A stretch of 64,000 nt of DNA from Achromobacter anxifer (GCF_903652925.1 NZ_CAHLAR010000017.1:1-64000); one strand, 5' to 3'. Counted from the stretch's first letter, positions 1-9,516 are shown. Made by a program: numbers and translations. The notes: generated by a model from the letters alone, not told the origin.

Positions 1-1024
1 AGCGCAGTTCGCGCGGCGCGGCTGGCAGGGCGGCGATCAGCGCCTGGGGCGCGGCCAGCGCGGTCCCCGGCGGCCCGGCGTAGGCTGCCTGGGCCAGCGG
101 CGGCGCGCCGCTGCTGAACAGCTTCCACGGATTCATCGACATCAGCCCGCTGAAGATCCAGGTGATGGTGATGGCGGCGAACAGCAGGCCGCTGAGGTGA
201 TGCCAGCGCATCATCTTTTCACGGTAGGGCGAGCGGCTGCCGCTGGCGTAGGGCCGAGAAAAGCGCCAGCGCAGGACGCCGACGACGGTGCCGGTCAGCG
301 CCAGCAGCACGCCGGCCACGGACAGCCAGACCACGATGTCGTGCCACCAGCCGTCCAGCGCATTGCCGCGGAACGGATACAGCCAGTGGATCCAGGCGCC
401 CAGGTAGTTCCAGCCGCGCTCGGTGCGCGTGGCATCCAGCACCACCATGCCGGTGGCCGACGAGATGTACAGCCGGGTGCCTGCGGGGTCGTCCAGGTCC
501 ACCCGGTGCAGCGGCCGGTCCGGGGTCAGCGCGCGGGAATGGGTAAAGGCGTCCTCGTCCACCGTGCCCTGGTAACGGGCGGCGTACTGACCGCCGCTCC
601 AGGCATGCGCGGTCGCCAGCGCGGTCGCGGCGTCGGCGGCGGGCAGCAGGACGCCGCTGGCGGCGTCCACCACCTTGGGCGCGCTGCGCGGCGCGCCGGG
701 CACCAGATACACCGGCGCGCCGCCGCGGGCGGCGGCCAGCGCCATGCCGGCGGGGTCCGTGGCGCCGGCCGCGGCCAGCGCCTGCGACGGCGTCACGGCG
801 ATGGCCGCGGCATCCAGCGGCGGCAGATGCGCCAGCCGTTCCTGCGGCGTGAGCTTGGGATAGCCCACGTACATCATCACCATGCCGGAAATGAACCACA
901 TGGCGAAGAACAGGCACAGCACGATGCCCGCCCAGCGGTGGATCAGATACAGCCAGCGCTTGGCGCGGGAGGACAGCGGCGTTGCGGCTGGACGCCGCGA
1001 TGAAGGAAGAGCGCTCGTGTTCAT
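1..1024 (-). CDS. PepSY-associated transmembrane protein (C-terminus outside window)
   Basis: The frame opens at an ATG at 1024 (MNTSALPSS) and runs off the window start, so about 341 residues of the N-terminal part are visible. A first membrane helix follows the basic segment RAKRWLYLIHRWAG (about residues 23-52), then a periplasmic PepSY-type region, then the WIHWLYPFRG and WHDIVVW segments and two more hydrophobic stretches. This is the layout of PepSY_TM proteins (COG3182-like), usually encoded next to TonB-dependent siderophore receptors and thought to help reduce or release iron in the periplasm. It starts 11 bp after the receptor gene on the same strand, so the two are very likely co-transcribed. 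The role in iron reduction is inferred from the family and the neighbour. Confidence 0.8.
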   Translation of the reverse strand, partial: MNTSALPSSRRPAATPLSSRAKRWLYLIHRWAGIVLCLFFAMWFISGMVMMYVGYPKLTPQERLAHLPPLDAAAIAVTPSQALAAAGATDPAGMALAAARGGAPVYLVPGAPRSAPKVVDAASGVLLPAADAATALATAHAWSGGQYAARYQGTVDEDAFTHSRALTPDRPLHRVDLDDPAGTRLYISSATGMVVLDATRTERGWNYLGAWIHWLYPFRGNALDGWWHDIVVWLSVAGVLLALTGTVVGVLRWRFSRPYASGSRSPYREKMMRWHHLSGLLFAAITITWIFSGLMSMNPWKLFSSGAPPLAQAAYAGPPGTALAAPQALIAALPAAPRELR

Positions 1025-1035
1025 GACAAGTCCTG

Positions 1036-3237
1036 TCAGAAGCGGGCCTGCAGGCTCAGTTCCACCGAGCGCGGCGCGCCCAGGTAGTACATGGTCGGGG
1101 TCGCGTTCGCGGCGTAGACCTTGTCGGCCAGGTTGCGCACGCGCGCCGTCACGCTGAGGTTGCGGTTGACCCGGTGCGACAGGGCCGCGTCGAACACGGT
1201 GTAGGACGGCGTCCAGACCGTGTTGGCGGCGTCCGCGTACATGCGGCCCACGTAGCGCGCCGCCACGCTGGCGGTCCAGTCGGGCAGGAAGGCATAGTCC
1301 AGCCAGACGTTGGCCAGCCGGCGCGGCGTGTTGGTCGGCACGTTGCCGTTGCGCGAGACCGCCACCCCGCCTACGGATTGCGAGAAGTCGTCGTAGCGCG
1401 GATCGACAAAGGCGACGTTGCCCTGCAGGGACAGCTGGGAGGTCAGCTGCAGGCCGCCCGCCAGTTCGATGCCGCGCGCCGACTGCGCGCCCACCGGCAG
1501 GCTCACGCCTGGGTTGTTCGGGTCGGGGGTCGCCATGTTCTTGCGCTTGATCTCGTACAGCGCCACGGTCGCCGAGCCGCGCCCGTCCCAGAAGTTGAAC
1601 TTGCCGCCCACTTCGGCCTGGGTGCCGGTGGTGAGCTTGTCGTTGTTCAGCACGTCGGCGAACGAGGCGGTGGCCAGCAGCCCGGACGGAGGATCCGCCG
1701 CGGTGGCGTACTGCGCGTACAACGAGGCTTCCGGGCTCAGCTCCCAGTTCAGGCCCAGCCGTCCGGTCAGGGGGGAGTAGCTGCGCTGCGCGCTGGCGGG
1801 CGAAGAGGGCGTGACGGCGCGGCGGTTGGTCAGGTCCACGTCGATGAAGTCCTTGCGCAGCGCCGACACGATGGCCACGCCGGGCAGCACCGTCCTGCGG
1901 TTTTCCAGCGTCAGCGCCAGCGTGCGGATGCGGTTGTCGCGGTCGGCGACGTGGCCGCGCTTCATGCCGGGAATGTCGTAGAAATTGCCGGGCGAGAAAT
2001 CGTAGGGATCCACCGCGTCCACCTGGGCAGGCAGGCTGGTGGGATAGCGCGTGATCTTGTTCTGGCTGATGTCCACGCCGAAGGACCAGTCGCTGGGCAG
2101 GCCGGCCAGAGTCGAGCGGTACAGGCCCTCCACCCGGTTGCCGATCAGGCTTTGCTCGTGGCGCTGCAGCAGCGCGCCGGACCGCAGCACCAGGCTGTTG
2201 CCCGTGTTCAGGCGGTAATTCTCCAGGTTGCGGTAATCGCGTTCGGCGCGGTAGTAGTACAGCGTGTTCTTGAAGGTCAGGTTGGAGCCGGCGCGCCATT
2301 CCGTCAGCGACCGCGCCCACAGCACGGACTGCTCGTACAGGCCGTCGCTCACGTTGTAGTTCTTGAAGCGCGTGCCATCCAGGATGCGGCCGGCGCCCTG
2401 CACCACGCCGTTGGCGTCGGTCTTCAGCGGCGTGCCCCAGTAAGGGCGGTCCACCTGCTCGCGCTGGTATTCGAAGGCGAAGGTCTGGGTCACGTCGCTG
2501 CCCAGGTCGGACAGCAGCGAGGCGGCAATCTGGCTGGCGCGGGAATGGTTGTCGTCGACCCAGCCGCTGCTGGCGCCAGTGTTGGCGTCGATGCGCAGGT
2601 AGTGGCCGCTGCCGCCGGGCTCGCCCGCCAGCTGCTGGTTCAGGCCGACCGAAACCTGCCGGCTGTCGAACGAGCCCAGCCGCAGCTGGCCCTCGTAGAA
2701 GGTGTCGCGTTGGGGCAGCTTGGTCACGTAGTTGATGGCGCCGCCCACCGCGCCCGCGCCGAACAGGAAGGTGGAGGGGCCGCCTATCGCCTCGACCCGG
2801 TCATAGATCCAGCTGTCCACGGGGCGGGCGGCGATGGAGTCGTACTGCACCGAAATGCCGTTGAACAGCTGCGAGACCTGGCCGCCGGAGAAGCCGCGGT
2901 AGCTGACCGCGCCGGCATTGCCCGGGGGCGAGGCATTGTCCACGCCCGGGATGCCGCGGGCGATCTCCTGCGTGTTCAGCGAACCGCGCGCTTCAATCTG
3001 CTCGCGCGAGATCACGGTGACGCTGGCCGGGGTTTCGCGCAGGGTCAGCCCCAGGCGGCTGCCGGTGCTGTCGCGCGCGTCCAGGTTGATGGGGCCGTTG
3101 GGCGCGGGGTCTTCGGCGGCGGCGCCGTGCACGGTGGTGGGCGCCAGGGTTTGCACCGCGGGTTCGGTGGTCAGGGCCTGGGCGGAACCGCTGGCGAGCG
3201 CGCCCAGCAGCAGGGTGTAGGTCGTGGTTTTCTTCAT
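1036..3237 (-). CDS. TonB-dependent siderophore-type outer-membrane receptor
   Basis: The product is 733 residues. I chose the ATG at 3237 because it opens a clear signal peptide (MKKTTTYTLLLGALASGSAQA); the frame stays open upstream only as GC-rich shadow. The plug domain begins around residue 60 with ETPASVTVISREQIEARG, and the beta-barrel ends in the typical terminal strand SVELSLQARF with a final Phe. There is no N-terminal signalling (STN) extension, so the receptor itself is not expected to drive a FecI/FecR-type cascade. Length and plug motifs fit TonB-dependent siderophore receptors. The downstream PepSY gene supports ferric-siderophore uptake, while the upstream DUF2946 gene leaves copper or another metal possible. 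No Fur box is evident just upstream; a strong GC stem-loop lies at 3261-3311. Confidence 0.9.
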   Translation of the reverse strand: MKKTTTYTLLLGALASGSAQALTTEPAVQTLAPTTVHGAAAEDPAPNGPINLDARDSTGSRLGLTLRETPASVTVISREQIEARGSLNTQEIARGIPGVDNASPPGNAGAVSYRGFSGGQVSQLFNGISVQYDSIAARPVDSWIYDRVEAIGGPSTFLFGAGAVGGAINYVTKLPQRDTFYEGQLRLGSFDSRQVSVGLNQQLAGEPGGSGHYLRIDANTGASSGWVDDNHSRASQIAASLLSDLGSDVTQTFAFEYQREQVDRPYWGTPLKTDANGVVQGAGRILDGTRFKNYNVSDGLYEQSVLWARSLTEWRAGSNLTFKNTLYYYRAERDYRNLENYRLNTGNSLVLRSGALLQRHEQSLIGNRVEGLYRSTLAGLPSDWSFGVDISQNKITRYPTSLPAQVDAVDPYDFSPGNFYDIPGMKRGHVADRDNRIRTLALTLENRRTVLPGVAIVSALRKDFIDVDLTNRRAVTPSSPASAQRSYSPLTGRLGLNWELSPEASLYAQYATAADPPSGLLATASFADVLNNDKLTTGTQAEVGGKFNFWDGRGSATVALYEIKRKNMATPDPNNPGVSLPVGAQSARGIELAGGLQLTSQLSLQGNVAFVDPRYDDFSQSVGGVAVSRNGNVPTNTPRRLANVWLDYAFLPDWTASVAARYVGRMYADAANTVWTPSYTVFDAALSHRVNRNLSVTARVRNLADKVYAANATPTMYYLGAPRSVELSLQARF

Positions 3238-3260
3238 GTCTGGAACCGGTGGTCCGGCCC

Positions 3261-3311
3261 GCGCGTCCGGCAGGCCTCCCGCGGGACGGGAGGCAGCTGG
3301 CCGGGACGCGC
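3261..3311 (-). other. Strong stem-loop in the leader of the TonB receptor gene
   Basis: An inner hairpin pairs 3275-3281 with 3287-3293 (7 bp, 5-nt loop). An outer stem pairs 3261-3268 with 3304-3311 (8 bp). It ends about 24 bp before the receptor start codon. There is no T-tract on the minus strand, so it is not a standard terminator. The remainder of the 188-bp gap (3238-3425) shows no other recognisable element. Confidence 0.35.
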
Positions 3312-3425
3312 AAGCCTGAATGACGGCACGCAGCCGCACGCGCGGCGGGCGCGGACGGAACGTGGCGGCGAGGTGGCAGGGGGCGGACGCGCTTGGGCCG
3401 TCTTCAGGCGGCGGGGCGCGGCGGC

Positions 3426-3839
3426 TCAGACGGCTGGCGGCGCGCGCGGCTGGGCCGCGCTCCAGGCATGAAGAGGATGCGCCGCCAGGAAGAACAGCGG
3501 CGGATAGGTGATGGCGCGCCCGACGGGGGCGGGCACCACGGGAACGGGCGCGGGCAGGATGCCCACGTCGGCGTTGGGGTTGCGGCACAGCGGGCAGTGA
3601 TGGCTGTCGCCATGGGCGTCGGCCTGCGAGCTGTCATCGCCGTTGCCTGGCACTTCCAGCGTCAGGGAGGCCCGTCCCGCGCCTTCGCTGGTGCAGAAGT
3701 CCACGCTGATGCGGTGGGCGTTGTGGCTGGTGGGAGACAGGCTCAGCGCATGGGCCAGCGACGGCGCCAACGACGCCCACAGGATCGCGACGAGCGCGAT
3801 CCATATGGCGGGGCGGGTCAGGTAGGCGGCGGAGCACAT
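3426..3839 (-). CDS. DUF2946-type small membrane/secreted protein
   Basis: A 137-residue protein with an N-terminal hydrophobic segment (about residues 10-30, IWIALVAILWASLAPSLAHA) that looks like a signal peptide or anchor. It has a central His- and Cys-containing motif, HGDSHHCPLCRNP (about residues 76-88), and a second hydrophobic stretch near the C-terminus (YPPLFFLAA). The HCPLC motif is typical of DUF2946 proteins, small proteins of unknown function often found next to TonB-dependent receptors; metal binding is suggested by the motif but not established. It lies 36 bp downstream of urtE and 188 bp upstream of the receptor, on the same strand. Confidence 0.65.
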   Translation of the reverse strand: MCSAAYLTRPAIWIALVAILWASLAPSLAHALSLSPTSHNAHRISVDFCTSEGAGRASLTLEVPGNGDDSSQADAHGDSHHCPLCRNPNADVGILPAPVPVVPAPVGRAITYPPLFFLAAHPLHAWSAAQPRAPPAV

Positions 3840-3875
3840 GGCGCCCGATTATATCGGAGCAGATCCGCCCGCCGT

Positions 3876-4574
3876 CTATACGGACAAGTGCCGACGCACG
3901 TCCTCGCCGTCGATTTCGGCGCGGCCGCCGCTGGCCGCCACCGCGCCGCGCGACAGCACCACGAACTGGTCCGCCAGTTCGCGGGCGAAGTCGAAGTACT
4001 GCTCGCACAGCAGGATGGCGATGTCGCCGCGCTGGCGCAACATGTGGATGACGCGGGCGATGTCCTTGATGATGGACGGCTGTATGCCCTCGGTGGGTTC
4101 GTCCAGGATGATGAGCTTGGGTTCGGCGACCAGGGCGCGGGCGATGGCCAGCTGTTGCTGCTGCCCGCCGGACAGGTCGCCTCCGCGGCGCGACAGCATG
4201 GTCCGCAGCACCGGGAACAGTTCGTACACCTCTTCCTTGATGCGCCGGGCGCGGGCCGCCGGCTTGGCCGCCATGCCCATCAGGATGTTCTCTTCTACTG
4301 TCAGCCGGGCGAAGATGTCGCGGCCCTGCGGCACATAGGCCATGCCGCGCGCGGCGCGCTGGTGCGGCGCCAGGCGCGTGACGTCGGCGCCGTCGAAGGC
4401 GATGCCGCCGCGCGCCACCGGCAGCACGCCCATCACGCACTTGAGCAGGGTGGTCTTGCCCACGCCGTTGCGGCCCAGCAGCGCCAGGCATTCGCCCTGG
4501 CGCACGGACAACGACACTCCGCGCAGGGTGTGGCTGCCGCCGTAGTATTGGTCGATTGCGTTCACGTCCAGCAT
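3876..4574 (-). CDS. urtE: Urea ABC transporter ATP-binding protein UrtE
   Basis: A 232-residue ABC ATPase. Walker A is GRNGVGKTT (residues 34-42), the signature LSGGQ is at 134-138, and Walker B LIILDEP is at 154-160, followed by TEGIQPSIIKDI, the sequence typical of the LivF-like subunit UrtE. It is the last gene of urtABCDE, one base after the urtD stop. It powers high-affinity urea import at the cytoplasmic face of the membrane with UrtD. The assignment rests on the complete five-gene order and on the divergent urea carboxylase operon. Confidence 0.93.
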   Translation of the reverse strand: MLDVNAIDQYYGGSHTLRGVSLSVRQGECLALLGRNGVGKTTLLKCVMGVLPVARGGIAFDGADVTRLAPHQRAARGMAYVPQGRDIFARLTVEENILMGMAAKPAARARRIKEEVYELFPVLRTMLSRRGGDLSGGQQQQLAIARALVAEPKLIILDEPTEGIQPSIIKDIARVIHMLRQRGDIAILLCEQYFDFARELADQFVVLSRGAVAASGGRAEIDGEDVRRHLSV

Positions 4575-4575
4575 T

Positions 4576-5415
4576 TCAGCGCCCCAGATAGACTTCGATG
4601 ACCCGCGGATCGGCCTGTACCTTGCTCATCGGCCCCTCGGCCAGCACCGAGCCTTCGTGCAGCACCGTGACCTTGCCGTCGCCCGCGATCTGGTTGACGA
4701 AGTCCATGTCGTGCTCCACCACCATCAGCGAATGGCGTCCGCGCAATTCGTTCAGCAGCTCGCCGGTGCGCTCGGTCTCGGCGTCGGTCATGCCCGCCAC
4801 GGGCTCGTCCAGCAGCAGCAATTGCGGCTCCTGCATCAGCAGCATGCCGATTTCCAGCCATTGCTTCTGGCCGTGGGACAGAAGCCCGGCGGGCAACGCC
4901 GCCTCGGGCCGCAGCCGGATCAGGTCCAGCGTCTCGCCTATCTTGTCGGCCTGCTCGCCGCTCAGCCGGGCGAACAGCGTGGGCCGCACGCGCTTGTCGG
5001 TCTTCATCGCCAGCTCCAGGTTTTCGAAGACGCTGTGCTGCTCGAACACGGTGGGCCGCTGGAACTTGCGGCCGATGCCCGCATGCGCGATCTGGGCTTC
5101 GTTCAGCGTGGTCAGGTCTATGCTCTGGCCGAAGTAGGCGGTTCCCGCCGTGGGCCGGGTCTTGCCGGTGATCACGTCCATCATCGTGGTCTTGCCCGCG
5201 CCGTTGGGGCCGATGATGCAGCGCAGTTCGCCCACGCCTATGTCCAGCGTCAGGTCGTTCAGGGCCTTGAAGCCGTCGAAGCTGACGGTGATGCCTTCCA
5301 GGTAGAGGATGGCGCCGTGGCTGGTGTCCAGGCCCTTGGGGCTGACGCGGCCGTAGCCGGCATCGCCGCTGGGGCCGCCGTCCAGCGCAGAGGATTCGAT
5401 GTGCGTGCTGGTCAT
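4576..5415 (-). CDS. urtD: Urea ABC transporter ATP-binding protein UrtD
   Basis: A 279-residue LivG-type ABC ATPase. Walker A is GPNGAGKTT (69-77), the signature is LSHGQ (179-183), and Walker B is LLLLDEP (199-205) followed by VAGMTDAET. An N-terminal extension of about 35 residues precedes the ATPase core. The ATG at 5415 overlaps the urtC stop by 4 bp (ATGA), which indicates translational coupling and supports this start. It acts as the partner of UrtE under the UrtB/UrtC membrane pair. Confidence 0.93.
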   Translation of the reverse strand: MTSTHIESSALDGGPSGDAGYGRVSPKGLDTSHGAILYLEGITVSFDGFKALNDLTLDIGVGELRCIIGPNGAGKTTMMDVITGKTRPTAGTAYFGQSIDLTTLNEAQIAHAGIGRKFQRPTVFEQHSVFENLELAMKTDKRVRPTLFARLSGEQADKIGETLDLIRLRPEAALPAGLLSHGQKQWLEIGMLLMQEPQLLLLDEPVAGMTDAETERTGELLNELRGRHSLMVVEHDMDFVNQIAGDGKVTVLHEGSVLAEGPMSKVQADPRVIEVYLGR

Positions 5416-6539
5416 GTCTTTTTCCCCTGGAAGCGTGCGGAAATGCGGCGCGCCAGGCCGACGATGCCGGTGGGCAGGAACAGCGTCACCAGCACGAAGA
5501 TGAGGCCCAGCGCGTACAGCCAGAACTCCGGCAGCACGCTGGTGAACCAGGTCTTCAGGCCGTTGACGGCGCCCGCGCCGATGATGGGGCCGATCAGCGT
5601 GCCGCGTCCGCCGGTGGCGACCCAGATCACCATTTCGATGGAGGTCTCGGTCGACATCTCGCTGGGGTTGATGATGCCGACCTGCGGCACGTAGAGCGCG
5701 CCGGCGATGCCGCAGAGCACGGCCGACAGGGTCCAGACGAACAGCTTGAAACCCAACGGCTCGTAGCCGATGAAGCGCAGGCGGCTTTCGGCGTCGCGCA
5801 CCGCGGTCAGCACGCGGCCCAGCTTGCTTTGCGTGACCGCACGCGCCAGCACCAGCGCGCCCGCCAGCGCGGCCAGCGTGACCCAGTACAGCGCGGCGCG
5901 CGTGCCGGGCGCGGTGATGTCGAAGCCCAGGATGCGCTTGAAGTCGGTGAAGCCGTTGTTGCCGCCGAAACCCGTGTCGTTGCGGAAGAACAGCAGCATG
6001 GCGGCGAAGGTCAGCGCCTGCGTGATGATGGAGAAGTACACGCCCTTGATGCGCGAACGGAACGCGAAGTAGCCGAACACGAAGGCCAGTACGCCCGGCA
6101 CCAGCACGACCAGCAGCATGGCGTACCAGAAATGTTCGGTGTAGGACCAGTACCAGGGGTAGCTCTTCCAGTCCAGGAACACCATGAAGTCGGGCAGGTC
6201 GCTCTGGTAGACGCCGTCGCGGCCGATGGCGCGCATCAGGTACATGCCGTGCGCATAGCCGCCCAGCGCGAAGAACAGGCCATGGCCCAGCGACAGGATG
6301 CCGGCATAGCCCCACACCAGGTCCAGCGCCAGCGCGGCCATGGCGTAGCACATAAACTTGCCCAGCAACGCCACCGCATAGGCGGACACGTGCAGGGCAT
6401 GGCCCGGCGGAAAGACCAGGTTCAGCAAGGGCAACAGCGCCAGCAGCGCCACGGCCGCGGCCAGGACAGCCCAGGTCCGGCCCGAGTACAGCGGGCGGCG
6501 GGTCAGCAGGTTCAGGTCGGTCAGCGCGTTCTGTTTCAT
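5412..6539 (-). CDS. urtC: Urea ABC transporter permease UrtC
   Basis: A 375-residue, highly hydrophobic LivM-type permease. The segments DLVWGYAGILSLGHGLFFALGGY and FGGNNGFTDFK are typical of UrtC. The start at 6539 overlaps the urtB stop by 4 bp, and the stop overlaps the urtD start by 4 bp. With UrtB it forms the inner-membrane channel of the urea importer. Confidence 0.93.
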   Translation of the reverse strand: MKQNALTDLNLLTRRPLYSGRTWAVLAAAVALLALLPLLNLVFPPGHALHVSAYAVALLGKFMCYAMAALALDLVWGYAGILSLGHGLFFALGGYAHGMYLMRAIGRDGVYQSDLPDFMVFLDWKSYPWYWSYTEHFWYAMLLVVLVPGVLAFVFGYFAFRSRIKGVYFSIITQALTFAAMLLFFRNDTGFGGNNGFTDFKRILGFDITAPGTRAALYWVTLAALAGALVLARAVTQSKLGRVLTAVRDAESRLRFIGYEPLGFKLFVWTLSAVLCGIAGALYVPQVGIINPSEMSTETSIEMVIWVATGGRGTLIGPIIGAGAVNGLKTWFTSVLPEFWLYALGLIFVLVTLFLPTGIVGLARRISARFQGKKT

Positions 6540-8167
6540 TCGACGCTCCGGCCGCGCGGGGCGAACAGGCCTTGCGGCCGCTTCTGCACGAACAGCACGA
6601 TGAGCGCCAGGATGGTGATCTTGGCCATGACGGCTCCGGCGTAGGGTTCCAGGAATTTGTTGACGCCGCCCAGGCCCAGCGCGGCGATGACGGTGCCGGC
6701 CAGCTGGCCCACGCCGCCCAGCACCACCACCATGAAGGAATCGACGATGTAGCCGCGGCCCAGGTCGGGCCCCACATTGCCCAGCTGGGACAAGGCCACG
6801 CCCGCCAGCCCGGCGATGCCGGACCCCAGGCCGAAGGCCAGCATGTCGACGCGGCCGGTGGGCACGCCCACGCAGTCGGCCATGCGGCGGTTCTGCGTGA
6901 TGGCGCGCACGAACAGGCCCAGGCGGGTATGGTTCAGCAGCGCCCACACCAGGAACACCACGAAGAAGGCGAAGCCGATGATCACCAGGCGGTTGTAGCT
7001 CAGCACCAGGCCGCCCAGCACCGTGACGCCGCCGGACATCCAGCCGGGATTGCCCACCTCCACGTTCTGCGCGCCGAACAGCGTGCGCACGCCCTGCATC
7101 AGGATCAGGCTGATGCCCCAGGTCGCCAGCAGCGTTTCCAGCGGCCTGCCGTAAAGCCAGCGGATGACGGTGCGTTCCAGCGCCATGCCGACCAGCGCCG
7201 TCACCGCGAAGGCCAGCGGCAGCGCGGCCAGCACATACCAGTCCAGCCATCCCGGCAGCCAGGCGCGGAACAGCGTCTGCACCACATAGGTCACGTAGGC
7301 GCCGATCATCAGCAGTTCGCCGTGCGCCATGTTGATGACGCCCATCAGGCCGAAGGTGATGGCCAGGCCCAGCGCCGCCAGCAGCAGCACGCTGCCCAGG
7401 CTGATGCCGTAGAACAGGTTGCCGGCCCACTCGATGGTGGCCAGATGGCGGTCGATCTGCTTGAGCGCGCGCTCGGCGGCTTCGCGCACTTCGGGGTCGG
7501 GTTCCGCATACACGCCGTCGCGCTGCTGGGTCAGCGCGGCCAGCGTCGGGCGGAAGGCGGCGTTGCGGGTGCCGCCCAGCAGCTCGACCGCGTGGCGCCG
7601 CTTGGCGGGATCGCCGCTCTTCAATTCCAGATTGGCCTGCGCGATCAGCAGCGCATCGCGGACGGCGTCGTCCTTTTCGGCCGCCAATGCCTTTTCCAGC
7701 ATGGGCAGGCGCGCCGGGTCGCCGGTCTGTTGCAGGCGGCGGGCGGCGGCCAGGCGCTCGGCGGGCTGTTCGGAATACAGGCGCGAGCCGGCCAGCGCTG
7801 TCTCGATGGCGCGGCGCAGGCGGTTGTTGATGGCTATCGTGCCCGCGCCCGCGGGCAATTCGGCCGCGGCGCCCGTCGCCGCGTCGGTGGCGCTCGCGCC
7901 CTTGCCGCCGATGAGCACGCGGCCATCGTCGGTAGCGTAGAGCCGGTCCTCGCCCAGCGCCTGCAGCACCGCCGCAGCGGCCGGGTCGGGCAGTTGGCCC
8001 AGCGCGGCAATCGCCTGCAGCCTGGCGTCCGTGTCGTCGCCGGCCAGCGGCGCGAGCAGGGCCGGGTCCACGCCGCTGGCCGCCGCCGGGGCGGCCGCGA
8101 GCGGCATGGCGACCAGCCAGGCCAGAAGGAAACGACGCAAGTAGAGTGCGATTGCCGCGATGCGCAT
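6536..8167 (-). CDS. urtB: Urea ABC transporter permease UrtB
   Basis: A 543-residue protein with a signal-like N-terminus (about residues 1-31, ending AAAPAAASG). A periplasmic region follows to about residue 235, with alpha-helical HEAT-like character and repeated Ala/Leu/Arg helices. The LivH-type permease core (about 245-535) contains GSVLLLAALGLAITFGLMGV and NMAHGELLMIGAY. The long N-terminal extension distinguishes proteobacterial UrtB from ordinary LivH proteins. The gene lies 20 bp after urtA and overlaps urtC by 4 bp. Confidence 0.93.
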   Translation of the reverse strand: MRIAAIALYLRRFLLAWLVAMPLAAAPAAASGVDPALLAPLAGDDTDARLQAIAALGQLPDPAAAAVLQALGEDRLYATDDGRVLIGGKGASATDAATGAAAELPAGAGTIAINNRLRRAIETALAGSRLYSEQPAERLAAARRLQQTGDPARLPMLEKALAAEKDDAVRDALLIAQANLELKSGDPAKRRHAVELLGGTRNAAFRPTLAALTQQRDGVYAEPDPEVREAAERALKQIDRHLATIEWAGNLFYGISLGSVLLLAALGLAITFGLMGVINMAHGELLMIGAYVTYVVQTLFRAWLPGWLDWYVLAALPLAFAVTALVGMALERTVIRWLYGRPLETLLATWGISLILMQGVRTLFGAQNVEVGNPGWMSGGVTVLGGLVLSYNRLVIIGFAFFVVFLVWALLNHTRLGLFVRAITQNRRMADCVGVPTGRVDMLAFGLGSGIAGLAGVALSQLGNVGPDLGRGYIVDSFMVVVLGGVGQLAGTVIAALGLGGVNKFLEPYAGAVMAKITILALIVLFVQKRPQGLFAPRGRSVE

Positions 8168-8187
8168 GGCTGCTTGTCCCGAGAGCG

Positions 8188-9441
8188 TTAGAGGCCTTGC
8201 TTGCCTTCATTGCCCGGGATGTACGGGCTCCAGGGCTGGGCGCGGATCGGACCCTTGCTCTTCCACACCACGTTGAACTGGCCGTCCGCCTTGATCTCGC
8301 CGATGTAGACCGGCTTGTGCAGGTGGTGGTTGGTCGGGTCCATTTCGATGGTGTAGCCGTTGGGCGCGTTGAACTTCTGGCCGCCCATCGCCGCGATCAC
8401 CTTGTCCACGTCCGTGGTCTTGGCCTGTTCGACCGCCTGCTTCCACATATGGATGCCGATGTAGGTGGCCTCCATCGGATCGTTGGTCACGACGGTGTTG
8501 GCGTTGGGCAGGTTCTTGGCCTTGGCATAGGCCTGCCACTTCTTGATGAATTCTGCGTTGACCGGGTTCTTGACCGACTCGAAGTAGTTCCACGCGGCCA
8601 GATGACCCACCAGCGGCTTGGTGTCCACGCCGCGCAGTTCCTCTTCGCCGACGGAGAACGCCACCACCGGAACGTCGGTGGCCTTCAGGCCGGCATTGCC
8701 CAGCTCCTTGTAGAAGGGCACGTTGGAATCCCCGTTGATGGTGGATATGACGGCCGTCTTGCCGCCGGTGGCGAACTTCTTGATGTTGGCCACGATGGTC
8801 TGGTAGTCGGAATGGCCGAAGGGCGTGTAGACCTCGTCGATGTCGCTGTCCTTGACGCCCTTGGAGTGCAGGAAGGCGCGCAGGATCTTGTTGGTGGTGC
8901 GCGGATAGACGTAGTCGGTGCCCAGCAGCACGAAGCGCTTGGCGCCGCCGCCGTCCTCGCTCATCAGGTATTCGACCGCGGGTATGGCCTGCTGGTTGGG
9001 CGCGGCGCCGGTGTAGAAGACGTTCTTCTCCAGTTCCTCGCCTTCGTATTGCACGGGGTAGAAGAGCAGGCCGTTCAGTTCCTTGAACACCGGCAGCACG
9101 GACTTGCGCGACACCGAGGTCCAGCAGCCGAACACCACCGCCACCTTGTCCTGGGACAGCAGCTGGCGCGACTTCTCCGCGAACAGCGGCCAGTTCGACG
9201 CGGGGTCCACCACCACGGCTTCGAGCTTCTTGCCCATCACGCCGCCGTTGGCGTTGATTTCGTCGATGGTCATCAGGGCCACGTCCTTGAGCGACGTTTC
9301 CGAGATCGCCATCGTGCCCGACAGCGAATGCAGGATGCCGACCTTGATGGTGTCTTCGGCGGCGTACACCTGCGGCATCCAGCCGGACATGGCCAACAGG
9401 CTCAGTGCGGTCAGTTGCTTGAGGGCTAGTCTGCGTTTCAT
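8188..9441 (-). CDS. urtA: Urea ABC transporter substrate-binding protein UrtA
   Basis: A 417-residue periplasmic binding protein. I chose the ATG at 9441 because it opens a signal peptide (MKRRLALKQLTALSLLAMSG, cleavage probably near VYA-AEDT); an earlier in-frame start at 9516 lies upstream of the predicted transcription start and is less likely. The mature part begins IKVGILHSLSGTMAISE and contains VVFGCWTSVSRKSVLPVF and NHHLHKPVYIGEI, all characteristic of UrtA. It binds urea for UrtBC. Transcription is predicted from a sigma-54 promoter at 9517-9532, giving a leader of about 65 nt. Confidence 0.94.
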   Translation of the reverse strand: MKRRLALKQLTALSLLAMSGWMPQVYAAEDTIKVGILHSLSGTMAISETSLKDVALMTIDEINANGGVMGKKLEAVVVDPASNWPLFAEKSRQLLSQDKVAVVFGCWTSVSRKSVLPVFKELNGLLFYPVQYEGEELEKNVFYTGAAPNQQAIPAVEYLMSEDGGGAKRFVLLGTDYVYPRTTNKILRAFLHSKGVKDSDIDEVYTPFGHSDYQTIVANIKKFATGGKTAVISTINGDSNVPFYKELGNAGLKATDVPVVAFSVGEEELRGVDTKPLVGHLAAWNYFESVKNPVNAEFIKKWQAYAKAKNLPNANTVVTNDPMEATYIGIHMWKQAVEQAKTTDVDKVIAAMGGQKFNAPNGYTIEMDPTNHHLHKPVYIGEIKADGQFNVVWKSKGPIRAQPWSPYIPGNEGKQGL

Positions 9442-9516
9442 GGTGACTCCTGAATGGAATGTGCCGGCCGCGCCGGCGAGAACGTTCTGAAAAACACCCG
9501 ACAACGAGATCCTCAA

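Noticed and set aside
3238-3425. Possible cobalamin riboswitch upstream of the TonB receptor
   Set aside because: Only a GGGAGGCCTGCC stretch resembles the B12 box, and it is explained as one arm of a simple hairpin. The other conserved riboswitch blocks are not found.
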